A DNA stretch of 64,000 nucleotides from Irpex lacteus (taxonomy: Eukaryota; Basidiomycota; Agaricomycetes; Polyporales; Irpicaceae): assembly GCA_001986395.2 (NCBI GenBank), contig MQVO02000002.1:2852001-2916000 (forward strand), read 5' to 3'. Made by a program: the position numbers and the translations under genes. The notes below the pieces were generated by a model. It saw only the letters and a program-made list of their open reading frames with translations. It was not told where the DNA came from and did not search any database. Positions 11,671 to 21,782 of this stretch are shown piece after piece; within the stretch, counting starts at the first letter, position 1; each line of letters begins with the position of its first letter.

Positions 11671-13987
11671 CGCAGTCTACGCTTCTGAGCTGAATCCTCT
11701 AGCGAATGGGATAGGTAAACTGGGTGACCTATGAGTGACACCGCGGGCCATTTTCATCAAAGGAAATGGTGGGTGGCTGCAATAGAGTTCGTGCGGCACC
11801 TCCAGATCTGCCTCCAATTCACGTCTCCATACAATGAACAACATATCCTCATTTTCTCTGTGCATGGCTTGCATCCGCAGTACATGGTGTCTCAGTCCAA
11901 GAAAAATAGTAGAACAAAGTGGCGCTCTTACAACGGTATGATCATTTCAACTCAGCAAGGAAGATGGTGTGATTTTTCTCACAGGCAACATTCCTCTGAA
12001 CAATTTTACTGAACAAGTGCACATATATTTGCGAAAGATTGGAACTCTCTCTCTGACAGTGATATCCTATGCATCTTCAATGCCCGCTTGCAAAGTGAGA
12101 GACACAGCATGAATGAAGCAAACAGCCCCCCTGTCAGTGGTTCATTAGCCGGTGATATAGATCTAGTCTCAATGACTACGGAAACATATCAGCCCACTGG
12201 CTCACCATTTCTGTGGGACCAGTATTGAACCCCCAAAGATGGATGTAAAAGCTCAGGTCATGTTGTGTGGGCTGTCAACAACATGGAAATTTTCCTCCCT
12301 ATGAAAGTGAGTGCAGTGTTGCAGAGTATATTGATAAATGAATTATGTTTGGACACTTCAACTCAGGAGGAAGCGGCAGATACTGTGGCATAAATAGCGA
12401 AAGAGGGCCTTGACACTACTGCTCCAGATCTAACAGGCGGATTCAGAATAACTGTGCTCAAGGCACCAGAGCCAGGATGCACCTTTCACGAGAGCCATAT
12501 TCACGACGAGAGAATTACCAAGGCACTCTCAACTGGTCAGATGGTTGTGTTGGCTGGCTACAAAGACGGCGAGTCTCAGTACGAGTGGACGCTAGAGGCT
12601 CTAGCAGAAATAGCTAACATCAATGTGGACGATTTTCGAGTGGAGTGGTAGTGTAGGCAACTCATTTATCTTGTGATATTATGGCCTGACTGAAAGCTCC
12701 TACAGCTGCTCTTGCCAATTCCCTTGCAAAGAAATCAGCTCAACAGCGTGCGGCTGCCTCCAAGTCAAGAAACCAGAAGAGAAAGGGGAAAATGTTTACA
12801 CCTCGGAAGAAGCAAGACAAGACACAAGCAACCTCCAATAATGATGCCAAGGCAGACAAAGGTATGGTCACAGAGAGTGTGTGCATAGTGTATATTGACA
12901 TTGTGTTGAGCAGAGACCGACCCAATTACGGAGATTTTAGAAAATGTCAAAAGGACCATGAGAGGGTTCTGGGATGCGACAATGAATCTAGACGACACGG
13001 TGAACCTTTTGGACATCCCATTTGCATCATCACTGGTCCCTATATTCGTACGGTGAGCTGATATACCCAAATCATGATTTTCCATTTACCGGTGTTCTTA
13101 GCAGTATCTCAACCTCTACACGTGCGCTGTTACGAACCACCAAGCTCTCGTTCAAATACTCCGAAGAGAATCCTAAGCATCATGACTGGCCTTCATGAAA
13201 GTCTAGGGAGAGAGATGAACAGGGTGAGCCAGATGAGTCGGACTATGAAGACCCTGAACAAGAAGACCAGTCCTTCAAGACATTCGGGGAAAATATGAAA
13301 GAAGCGTTGAAGAGCTGTCATTGTCTCAAGGGGAGTCTGCTTGTGATGCCTGCTGCTCAAGAAAGCTCCATAACTTTGCTCCTTTTCTGCATATCACGTA
13401 AGTGCCCACACCACCGCCATCATGGTGCGCTTTGGAGAAAGCTCCGTCTGTGGCGAATAAGGACCAAGCTATCAATCAGTAAATGTCCGCCTCCACCAGT
13501 TGCATGCCAAAGGAGTCATTTGACCTCTGCAATGGATGAGCGTAGAGCTCTTCTGGAAGCTGCAAACTACACTCCGGCTTTGAAGAAACTCGCTGTGCTC
13601 TACAATATCCTTCTGGGTCCAGGAACAGTCCTGTAAGTGATCTAAGGGGTAGTAGTCAATTAATGGGCTTACTGTGTGTGTCAATAGAACCCAACCTCCC
13701 GGTGCCATACATCAAGTGACGTAGACTCAGAGAAGAAAGAGATACCAGAGGTTGCTCTCAATCCGGAAGCACAAGGCGATTTGGCTGCGGCACAGACTGT
13801 GACATGGTTGATCCTCAAACACAATGGGATACGGGTGAATGCCCTCAAGCCAAGCTTCTCGGACTGGGAGAGTGGCAAATGGCTAGCCAACAATCAGGTG
13901 CTTCCATGGCGGGAGCCTGGCACTGTAGAAATATCTATCAAACATCATACCAATCCTTAATAAGTCCGAGTTGTTGCAAGCTTCGTC
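11670..13987 (+). pseudogene. Decayed gene fragments of unknown family
   Basis: Exon-like stretches occur in the plus direction: 12,430-12,651 (with APEPGCTFHESHIHDERITK), 12,705-12,860 (lysine-rich, with a QRAAASKSRNQKRKGK segment that could be nuclear-targeting), about 12,910-13,060, and 13,740-13,970 (SDWESGKWLANNQVLPWREP). Frames and apparent intron borders change between them. The fragments run into the solo LTR at 13,988 and seem to continue beyond it (14,351-14,691 and 20,395-20,690), so one gene may have taken two copia insertions. No function can be assigned. Confidence 0.35.
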
Positions 13988-14350
13988 TGTTGAATATAGT
14001 GCTGTGAGCACATGCTTTCCGCTTATTTTGCTTTTATTATGGTCATTTTCACTCCTTTTATCACTCACATATGGTCTATCCCACTCCACATTAGTGTTAG
14101 TATTTTTCCCGCATTTTTCCTGATTTTTCCCAGGTCTCTGTGGCCATATTTATGCCCCCACTATAGTGTAGACTTGGACTTTGCAGTTTCTGCGCTCCTG
14201 GGCGCTTTGTACGGCATTTGCCGCATTTAAGCGCCCTGAGTCGCTCATCCTGCAGCCTGAGACCTCTAGGCAACCTCTAGTTGCTCATCTCAGTCTGCAG
14301 TCCTGACGTCCTAGGCCCTAGTTTGGTCGAGTTAATCTCTCAATCTAAGT
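13988..14350 (+). mobile_element. Solo copia LTR with 5-bp target duplication
   Basis: It starts TGTTGAATATAG and ends AATCTAAGT like the complete LTRs. TCGTC precedes it (13,983-13,987) and follows it (14,351-14,355). At 363 bp it lacks 56 bp lying between two near-identical copies of a TTGCTCA(T/C)CTCAGTCTGCAG sequence inside the LTR, so the deletion probably arose by slippage or recombination between those repeats. Confidence 0.88.
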
Positions 14351-14691
14351 TCGTCTCCAATGATTCTGCCTGTACATACTACCTCCCATTTCAACCTCGT
14401 AGCCCTACTCTCCCTTGAACTCAGGGAACACACGAAAGACCTCCTTGAGGTCAGGAAGGCTAATCATTAGGCACGAGAAAGCTGCTGCAACTTATGGACA
14501 CTTGTGGTATTGAACTCAATAGTGTTTGCATCTATTTCGAGTCTCCCAATATTGAGAAATATGGTGATACTAAGATCTGTGCGGTAAGTACTGTCTTGAT
14601 CCTCGATCTTATACGCAATCACGATTCGATAGGCTCACAGTGCATTTCTATCGTATGAATCTGGTTCCTACCAGGCTCCTCCACTATTCTC
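14351..14691 (+). pseudogene. Gene fragment between two copia insertions
   Basis: A plus-strand coding stretch (with IELNSVCIYFESPNIEKYGD) is followed by a good intron (GTAAGT at about 14,583 to an AG at about 14,632) and an exon that runs open up to the copia insertion at 14,691. After excision of the element the same frame stays open for about 35 further codons from 20,395. The family is unknown. Confidence 0.4.
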
Positions 14692-15110
14692 TGTTGAATA
14701 TAGTGCTGTGAGCACATGCTTTCCGCTTATTTTGCATTTATTATGGTCATTTTCACTCCTTTTATCACTCACATATGGTCTATCCCACTCCACAGTAGTG
14801 TTAGTATTTTTCTCGCATTTTTCCTGATTTTTCCCAAGTCACTGTGGCCATATTTATGCCCCCACTATAGTGTAGACTTGGACTTTGCAGTTTCTGCGCT
14901 CCTGGGCGCTTTCTACGGCATTTGCCGCGTTTAAGCGCCCTGAGTCGCTCATCCTGCAGCCTGAGACCTCTAGGCAACCTCTAGTTGCTCATCTCAGTCT
15001 GCAGGTATGTTGTTGTGTATATTCCTCAATATTATGCTAGTTGCTCACCTCAGTCTGCAGTCCTGACGTCCTAGGCCCTAGTTTGGTCGAGTTAATCTCC
15101 CAATCTAAGT
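14692..15110 (+). repeat. Copia 5' LTR
   Basis: It starts TGTTGAATATAG and ends AATCTAAGT, which is not the usual CA end. The ends are fixed by the TTCTC duplication and by comparison with the 3' copy. A TATA-like catatttatg lies near 14,850. A short open frame in the LTR encodes only a hydrophobic string repeated in each LTR copy and is not considered a gene. Confidence 0.93.
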
Positions 15111-15123
15111 GGTTATGAGCCCC
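15111..15123 (+). promoter_or_regulatory. Primer-binding site, half initiator-tRNA type
   Basis: GGTTATGAGCCC directly follows the 5' LTR. Its complement GGGCTCATAACC matches the anticodon stem-loop of initiator tRNA-Met, with CAT as the anticodon, rather than a tRNA 3' end. Priming by an internally cleaved initiator tRNA is known for Drosophila copia and several fungal copia elements. Confidence 0.75.
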
Positions 15124-15418
15124 GGCCCCTCTGTGGCCACTACATCCAAACTACATCGCATCAATCCAGCCCCTTCCCATTGTCCCTTTGCTCCAAATCT
15201 TATATCATTCGATTCTACTCGTCTGTGGCTATCTACTGGTGCAACAATCAGGCCGATTCGTCAAGAACTCCGTTCTCTATCGCCTTATCAGTCTTTCCTG
15301 GCCTCCATCTTGAAATTTTCGCCCCCTGAAGCCATTTCTTCGCCTCTGGCCCATTTCCCTCGCCTCCTGTCGTCTCTACTCGCATTCTACCCCCTCCTAG
15401 ACGTCTCTATCGCCCTCT

Positions 15419-18400
15419 ATGGACTCCCAAACGTCCTCTGGACCGCGCTTTCCAGCCCTCAAGACTGGCAACTACCCTCAGTGGTCTGGAGACATGAGGG
15501 CCTGGCTGATGAGTAAGGGGCTGTGGAGATTGGTCAAGGGAGATGAGAAGGAGCCTGTTGCAGTGGATGATTCGAAGCCTACTGAGGCTGAGAGGAAGGC
15601 TAGGTCAGATTGGCAGGACAGGGCGCTCAAGGCAGCTGGTGAGCTTTATTTGGCCCTCTCAGACGACCAGAAGACACACTTGGACGCCATTGAGGACGAC
15701 CCTGTCAAGATCTGGGCCAAACTCGCCTCTGTGCACCTCCAAAAGGTCCCTGGAGCGCGTTTCAACGCTTGGGAGTCGTTCTTCTCCATCCAGATGCGTC
15801 CTGAGGAGTCCCTGTCCGACCTCATGACCAGGATCGATGCTGCCATGCTCAGGGTGAAGAATCTTCGCCCAGACACCTACACCATCAAGGATTTGGACGA
15901 AGAACTCGTCTGTATGACGATGATTCGAGCTCTACCTGCTGAGTACCAGTCCTTCGCCTCCTCCCTTCAACTCCTCGACCATATCTCGAAGGACAAGCTC
16001 CAGGCTGCTTTCATCAACGAGCAGCAGCTCAGATCGTCGTCCCTATCCACTTCCCAGTCCCCCAGTCATGTCATCATGCAGGCCTCTCAGCTTGTGTGCT
16101 CGTTCTGTGACCTCCCTGGCCATGTGGTCGACACCTGCACTCGATATCGCTCTGCCAAGGCTACAGCCTCGAAGGACGCGGCCCAGAAGCAGGAGGAGCG
16201 GAGGAAGGCGAAGAAACGCGGTGGCAAGGCCCAAGCAGCTCAGGAGGTCACTTCTACCACCTCTGATGCCTCATCTACCTCGGAGTTCGCTGGCAAAGCA
16301 AGTTCCCCTTCTTCTCCCACCTCCTCCACGCCTCACACACCATCTGACCACCTCTGGACCGCAGATACAGGCGCCACTTCTCATATGACGCCCCACAGAC
16401 ACTGGTTGCGCAATTACAAGCCTCTCTCCATCCCTATCCGGCTTGCCAACAACACAGTCGTCCATTCTGCAGGTGTAGGGTCGGTGGTGTTTGCTCCAGA
16501 GGTTGAGGGGGAGTCTGTGCGCCATGTCGAGTTCTCTAGAGTCTTGCATGTACCAGAATTGGGATCCAATCTACTCTCTGTGCTCTATCTTGCCAGAAAC
16601 CATCGCTTCAACGTCCATATCTCTTCTGAGCGCATGGACTTCATTCAGGACTCTGTCACTCGCTTCTGTGCGCCCATCGACGCGTCCAACACTGCCCACC
16701 TTGCTGGCAACGTCATCCCTGCTCCAGAATCCGCTCTAGTCAGCGCAACTTCGACTCTACCTCTAGATGAGTCTCTCTGGCATCGTCGCTTTGCCCACCA
16801 CCATCATGCTGGTGTCAAGAAGCTTATCTCTGAGGGTGTCGTTCTGGGCCTGAAGCTCGACTCGACTACTCCTGCAGATCCTATCTGTGAGCCATGCCTT
16901 GCAGGCAAGCTCAACGCAGCTCCATTCCCTTCCTCCACCTCCAGAACTGCTCGACCTCTCGCCCTCATTCACTCTGACGTCCATGGACCTCTCCCTGTCC
17001 GCACACACTCTGGCTACCGCTACTGGAGCACCTGGATCGACGACTATGGCCGCTTCAAGGTGGTGATTCCCATGAAAGCCAAGTCTGAGACCTTTGATGC
17101 CTTCAAACGGTTCAAAGCCTATGCAGAGACTCAGCTAGGCGCGAAAATCGCCGCTCTGCAGGACGACAAGGGTGGGGAATACATGTCGAAGGAGTTTGAG
17201 CAGTACTGCATCGACCATGGCATTGTCAGACGTCACACGGTGCGCAACAGGCCTCAGCAGAATGGTGTAGCAGAGCGATACAATCGTACTCTTGGTGAAG
17301 GGATCACTGCTATGCTCCAGGAAGCTGGTCTGCCACTGTCGTTCTGGGGGGAGGCTCTAGCTGCCCTTGTTCATGTTCTGAACCGTGTACCCACCTCTAC
17401 TGCGCCCACCACTACTCCCTATGAAGTGTGGTTCAAACGCAAGCCAGATATCTCTAATCTTCGAATTTGGGGATGCTTGGCCTATGTGCACGTGCAGAAG
17501 GACAAACGAGGCCAGCTGGGCTCTCATATGGAGAAGTGCATCTTCATTGGTTATCCTCCTGACTACAAAGGCTGGAAGTTCTACAATCCAGCCACCAAAC
17601 GCACTGTTATCTCTGAACGTGCTGTATTCGACGAGAGGTACTTCCCTGGGCTCAAGAACTGGTCCTCTGTACCTTCTTATCGCTCTGTCCCTCCCACAAC
17701 CGACACACCTCTCATCTTGAACTCTGGACTCGATGAAGATGCTCTTCCACCTCCTCCTAGACTTCCTATGCTGCCACAGCCTCGACTTGAGGGGGAGGAA
17801 CCTGCTCCTGCTGTCGATAATGCGCCTGCTCGTCCAGATGCGCCTCCAGCACTCCCTCTTGGTGTCCAAGTCGATCCTGTCCCAGCTCCTGCACCACCAT
17901 CCACTCCTGCGCCCTCTGTGCGCCCTGCTGTCCAACCAGCTCCTCAGGCTCGTCCTGTCCCTCCTGCACCTCCCCAGTCTGTGCGCTCTGAGCCACAGGC
18001 TGGTCCCTCTGCTGCTCCTCAGCGCACTCGTCGTCGTGGTGCTGTTTCTGCTCCCTCCTCAGATGCAGGTGATTCTGCTCCTGGGCATCTCATTGCTGCC
18101 CGATATCCCAGACGTACCAGAAACCCTCCAGGTGAATGGTGGAAGGTTCAACCAAGTCCTAGTCCAGAGTCATCTCCAGCTCCTGAGCCGTCTACTCCTG
18201 AGCCAGCCTCTGCTTCGCCAGCTCCTGCTGAGCCTAGTCATGCTGAGGAGGACTCTGAGGACGAGGTGACCAGTTCACTTGATCCTGATGAAGAGGATGA
18301 TGATACAGATGGTGAATATGTTGCAAGGGCACACTCTGGTGATTCAGAAGCTGTCCCTCGCTCTATGAGCGAGGCATTGAAGCGAGATGATAGGGATCTG

Positions 18401-19912
18401 TGGCAAGCAGCTGCCCAAGAAGAGATTAATGCGCACTTGGAGAATGGAACATGGGTATCTAGTCCTCTGCCTCCTGGCAAGAAGGCTATACCTTGCCGTT
18501 GGGTGTTTGCGAAGAAGTATAATGCAAATGGCTCTGTTGAACGTCTCAAGGCTCGACTTGTCGCTAAGGGCTTCTCCCAACGCCCTGGCTTCGATTATGT
18601 CGAGACTTTTGCTCCTACAGTCCGCATGGCTTCCATACGCACAGTCCTTGCACTAGCTGCACTCGAGGACCTCGACCTTCGCTCTGTGGACATCTCCCAT
18701 GCCTATATCAACGGCACCCTCGAGGAGGAGATCTACATGCAGCAACCTGACGGATTCCATTTTGGCAAGCCTGGTGAAGTGCTTCGTCTTGTGAAGTCCT
18801 TGTATGGACTCAAGCAGGCTGGACGCGTTTGGTACCTCGAGCTGAGCAAGGTGCTCAAGCAAGAGGGATTTACCCGCCTCCAGTCTGATGCCTCTCTCTT
18901 CATCTGGAGAAGAGGAGATGTCAGGATCATAATGCCTGTCTTCACAGACGACATAACCATTGCGTCGCCTTCCAAGGCAGAATCGGACCGTGTGGTCGCC
19001 TGGCTCTCCAAGCACTTCAAACTGCGCGATCTGGGACCCACTTCGTGGCTCCTTGGCATAGAAATCACCAGGGACCTTCTCAATCATCGTATCTCGCTGT
19101 CTCAACGCCAATACATTGTGGACATGCTTGAGACGTATGGTTTCTCTGATTGCTCCTCTGTGTTGACTCCTATGATACCCAACACGCATCTGAGTGCGGC
19201 TGACTGCCCCAACACACCCTCTGAGCGCGCATACATGCAGCAGTTCCCCTACATCAACGCAGTGGGCGCACTCATGTACTTGGCCACTTCCACTCGTCCA
19301 GACATTGCCTACACTGTGTCCAAGTTGGCCTGCTTCAACTCCAATCCTGGCAAAGCGCACTGGGCTGCTGTAAAGCATCTGTTCCGGTACTTGAAGGGAA
19401 CCATGGACCTGAAACTCACTTATGGTCCTGACTCTTCGAAACCAGAGCTGTTCTGCACCTATTCGGATGCAGACTTTGGTATGGATCCGGATTCTCGTCG
19501 CTCTACAGGTGGATACCTTGTCTGCATGGGATCTGGCGCAGTCAACTGGAGTAGCAAGCTTCAGCCATGGGTCACTCTGTCTACCACTGAGGCAGAGTAC
19601 GTTGCTGCAGTGGAAGCTGCCAAGGAGGCCTTGTGGATGCGTAATCTGCTCACTGAGCTTGGTTACAAGTTCAAATCGCCTTCTACCATCTTTGTGGACA
19701 ACAACTCTGCGATTGCTGTTGCCAAAAACCCGGAGAAGTTCTCTAGGGTGAAGCACATCGATTTGCGATTGTATTGGCTGAAGGAGAAGGTTGGTGAGGG
19801 CATGGTTCAACCTGTGTACTGTCCCACAGCCGAGATGCCAGCAGATCTCTTGACCAAGGCTCTGGCTCCTGTCAAGGTCTCTCATTTGCGCAAGCTTATG
19901 GGGCTTGAGTGA
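15419..19912 (+). CDS. gag-pol: Ty1/copia gag-pol polyprotein (1,497 aa)
   Basis: One frame carries all copia domains in order. These are a gag region with the zinc knuckle CSFCDLPGHVVDTC (CX2CX4HX4C) near residue 228; an aspartic protease with DTGATSH near 316; a GAG-pre-integrase HHCC region near 450-490; an integrase core with DVHGP, DDKGGE and NGVAERYNR, with 35 residues between the last D and E; a proline-rich linker; a reverse transcriptase near 1025-1190; and an RNase H with SDADFG, STTEAEYVA and FVDNNSAI. The RT catalytic box reads FTDD, where YVDD is more common in copia. No stop or frameshift interrupts it. The start at 15,419 is the first ATG giving the conserved gag opening, about 310 bp after the 5' LTR. 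Protein processing would yield VLP capsid, protease, integrase and RT/RNase H. Confidence 0.96.
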   Translation: MDSQTSSGPRFPALKTGNYPQWSGDMRAWLMSKGLWRLVKGDEKEPVAVDDSKPTEAERKARSDWQDRALKAAGELYLALSDDQKTHLDAIEDDPVKIWAKLASVHLQKVPGARFNAWESFFSIQMRPEESLSDLMTRIDAAMLRVKNLRPDTYTIKDLDEELVCMTMIRALPAEYQSFASSLQLLDHISKDKLQAAFINEQQLRSSSLSTSQSPSHVIMQASQLVCSFCDLPGHVVDTCTRYRSAKATASKDAAQKQEERRKAKKRGGKAQAAQEVTSTTSDASSTSEFAGKASSPSSPTSSTPHTPSDHLWTADTGATSHMTPHRHWLRNYKPLSIPIRLANNTVVHSAGVGSVVFAPEVEGESVRHVEFSRVLHVPELGSNLLSVLYLARNHRFNVHISSERMDFIQDSVTRFCAPIDASNTAHLAGNVIPAPESALVSATSTLPLDESLWHRRFAHHHHAGVKKLISEGVVLGLKLDSTTPADPICEPCLAGKLNAAPFPSSTSRTARPLALIHSDVHGPLPVRTHSGYRYWSTWIDDYGRFKVVIPMKAKSETFDAFKRFKAYAETQLGAKIAALQDDKGGEYMSKEFEQYCIDHGIVRRHTVRNRPQQNGVAERYNRTLGEGITAMLQEAGLPLSFWGEALAALVHVLNRVPTSTAPTTTPYEVWFKRKPDISNLRIWGCLAYVHVQKDKRGQLGSHMEKCIFIGYPPDYKGWKFYNPATKRTVISERAVFDERYFPGLKNWSSVPSYRSVPPTTDTPLILNSGLDEDALPPPPRLPMLPQPRLEGEEPAPAVDNAPARPDAPPALPLGVQVDPVPAPAPPSTPAPSVRPAVQPAPQARPVPPAPPQSVRSEPQAGPSAAPQRTRRRGAVSAPSSDAGDSAPGHLIAARYPRRTRNPPGEWWKVQPSPSPESSPAPEPSTPEPASASPAPAEPSHAEEDSEDEVTSSLDPDEEDDDTDGEYVARAHSGDSEAVPRSMSEALKRDDRDLWQAAAQEEINAHLENGTWVSSPLPPGKKAIPCRWVFAKKYNANGSVERLKARLVAKGFSQRPGFDYVETFAPTVRMASIRTVLALAALEDLDLRSVDISHAYINGTLEEEIYMQQPDGFHFGKPGEVLRLVKSLYGLKQAGRVWYLELSKVLKQEGFTRLQSDASLFIWRRGDVRIIMPVFTDDITIASPSKAESDRVVAWLSKHFKLRDLGPTSWLLGIEITRDLLNHRISLSQRQYIVDMLETYGFSDCSSVLTPMIPNTHLSAADCPNTPSERAYMQQFPYINAVGALMYLATSTRPDIAYTVSKLACFNSNPGKAHWAAVKHLFRYLKGTMDLKLTYGPDSSKPELFCTYSDADFGMDPDSRRSTGGYLVCMGSGAVNWSSKLQPWVTLSTTEAEYVAAVEAAKEALWMRNLLTELGYKFKSPSTIFVDNNSAIAVAKNPEKFSRVKHIDLRLYWLKEKVGEGMVQPVYCPTAEMPADLLTKALAPVKVSHLRKLMGLE

Positions 19913-19960
19913 TGCTAGGTTGAGGGGGAGTATCTGACACAGCTCCAAGATGTGCTACAT

Positions 19961-19970
19961 CAAGGGGGAG
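19961..19970 (+). promoter_or_regulatory. Polypurine tract
   Basis: AAGGGGGAG sits immediately before the 3' LTR, the expected plus-strand primer position. A second GAGGGGGAG occurs at about 19,922. Confidence 0.8.
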
Positions 19971-20389
19971 TGTTGAATATAGTGCTGTGAGCACATGCTT
20001 TCCGCTTATTTTGCATTTATTATGGTCATTTTCACTCCTTTTATCACTCACATATGGTCTATCCCACTCCACAGTAGTGTTAGTATTTTTCTCGCATTTT
20101 TCCTGATTTTTCCCAAGTCACTGTGGCCATATTTATGCCCCCACTATAGTGTAGACTTGGACTTTGCAGTTTCTGCGCTCCTGGGCGCTTTCTACGGCAT
20201 TTGCCGCGTTTAAGCGCCCTGAGTCGCTCATCCTGCAGCCTGAGACCTCTAGGCAACCTCTAGTTGCTCATCTCAGTCTGCAGGTATGTTGTTGTGTATA
20301 TTCCTCAATATTATGCTAGTTGCTCACCTCAGTCTGCAGTCCTGACGTCCTAGGCCCTAGTTTGGTCGAGTTAATCTCCCAATCTAAGT
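19971..20389 (+). repeat. Copia 3' LTR
   Basis: It has the same sequence and length as the 5' LTR as far as can be read, and is followed by the TTCTC target duplication. Confidence 0.93.
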
Positions 20390-21374
20390 TTCTCTGGGGA
20401 TGAGTTGCGTCACGGGAATACTGGTTGTATGAGCATTTCAAGGTGTGTGCATGCAAAGTTGGTTCGGGCTAAGTTCACGGAAGGATGCGAGACCTGATGT
20501 TTCCATTCTCTTCTTGATAAAGCGAATGAGTATATTAATCTGCAGGAGAACACCTGAGATCAACAAGCTGATGAGGAGGAGGACTATGACTGTACCGCTG
20601 TCCATGTTCCCAGCTTATCAGTGGGTTGGGATGACGCCAACAGTCCGTAAGAATGACCAGACGGTGAAGCAGCTGTACTATTCCAGTTAATAATTATTTT
20701 ATTCTGTATATTGCACGCTTTTCCCTACGTACACACTATAGCTACTGAACTCCCTGATATACATGACTGACCGCTGAAGATACTGAGCACTCCTGAAAGT
20801 TCTGCACTACTGATACCTCCTTAACGAGCAATATGTGTGATCTCTGATGGACCATTACTGGGGCTGCCTTTTTTGACAATGAGTGTCCGGCAACGAGTTT
20901 CAGACTTTCCATTCCTTTCCTCTTACAACCTTTGCATTCATCAGAGCACTCCAACTGAGAGCGTGTAGTGCAGGAACTGTATGTTTGAATCATTGCGCAG
21001 TGTTGAATTACATACAACTGACATTAGTAATAGGCTCGCTGCTGCCCGTTTCCAAGTTATAAAGCACATCATGTACCAGGGGATTGTGCACGTAGTATGC
21101 GTAGTGCTGATCACAAACACAACTCATTTCGCAGCCCACTGGCACCCAGAAGAATATTATAGAGCTGGATCCTCACAACAGACATCTGGAACTAGCTACT
21201 ACACATGCCAGGTGGGTTATCAAATGAAAACATGAACATTCCACGCAACACGTACCGCCGACATGCTCTGAAAAGTTTGTCTGGTATGCCTGGAGGCTTT
21301 CCACACTTTCCAGTGAGCCGCTTATGTACAATCCTATCAAGCAACACTAGAATGTAAGCGGTTGGTGAGCAGTC
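20390..21374. other. Downstream part of a broken gene, then unassigned sequence
   Basis: From 20,395 the frame interrupted by copia continues open for about 35 codons before a stop near 20,495. A later stretch rich in E and D (about 20,560-20,640) may be a further exon. Nothing recognisable lies from 20,700 to 21,374. Confidence 0.3.
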
Positions 21375-21782
21375 ATGCGATATGAACTGAATATACCCAT
21401 GTATAGAGTTGACATTCCACCTGAGATTGTTGGGGAGATCCTTCACCATTACTTTCTCAATGACGACCGTCCCCGACGTGCTCTAGTTTTACTGGTGTGT
21501 CATGACTGGTACTTTGCAGGTAGGCTGTACCTTTGGCGTTCAGTGCAAATGAGCATGACTACGTCCACTCAAGAATTATTTGCTCTCGAAAGAGCTCCTG
21601 AGCTCTGTCTGCACACCCACACCTCAGAGCTTAACCCTCCATACCCAGTGTACTTTGCCAAAGTACTTCGCCATATGCCAAACCTGCAGGTCTTGTCCGC
21701 GATACGCCTCTTTGTAGGTTGGTGCATAGCCTGCGTACATGGGCAACGCGGCCCATCTGGGTCCATGTATATGGTCTCCTAA
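21375..21782 (+). CDS. F-box-like domain protein fragment
   Basis: The frame contains DIPPEIVGEILHHYF, then ALVLLVCHDWYFAGRLYLW, the L/IPPEI...LVCxxW pattern of fungal F-box-like proteins. F-box proteins link substrates to SCF ubiquitin ligases, and basidiomycetes have very large families of them. After the box it reads about 60 more residues (VLRHMPNLQVLSAIRLF, the start of a leucine-rich region) and then stops, much shorter than the usual 400-600 aa. It is either an exon of a spliced gene or a truncated copy. Confidence 0.55.
   Translation: MRYELNIPMYRVDIPPEIVGEILHHYFLNDDRPRRALVLLVCHDWYFAGRLYLWRSVQMSMTTSTQELFALERAPELCLHTHTSELNPPYPVYFAKVLRHMPNLQVLSAIRLFVGWCIACVHGQRGPSGSMYMVS

Larger units (their letters stand above)
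14692..20389 (+). mobile_element. Complete Ty1/copia LTR retrotransposon (5,698 bp)
   Basis: It has two 419-bp LTRs (14,692-15,110 and 19,971-20,389) that I could not distinguish by eye, and a TTCTC target duplication on both sides (14,687-14,691 and 20,390-20,394). A primer-binding site follows the 5' LTR, one uninterrupted gag-pol frame fills the middle, and a purine tract precedes the 3' LTR. Every part needed for autonomous transposition is visible, and identical LTRs indicate a very recent insertion. At least four related relics lie in this window (9,390; 13,988; 22,880; 24,797). Confidence 0.95.

Noticed and set aside
14716..14934. 72-codon hydrophobic frame repeated at 14,012, 14,716 and 19,995
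   Set aside because: It is a translation of the copia LTR itself and recurs only because the LTR does.
18653..19948. Long minus-strand open frame of 431 codons
   Set aside because: It lies entirely antisense to the RT and RNase H region of copia gag-pol, whose motifs are clear. The antisense frame has no recognisable motif and is explained by GC-biased codon use on the other strand.
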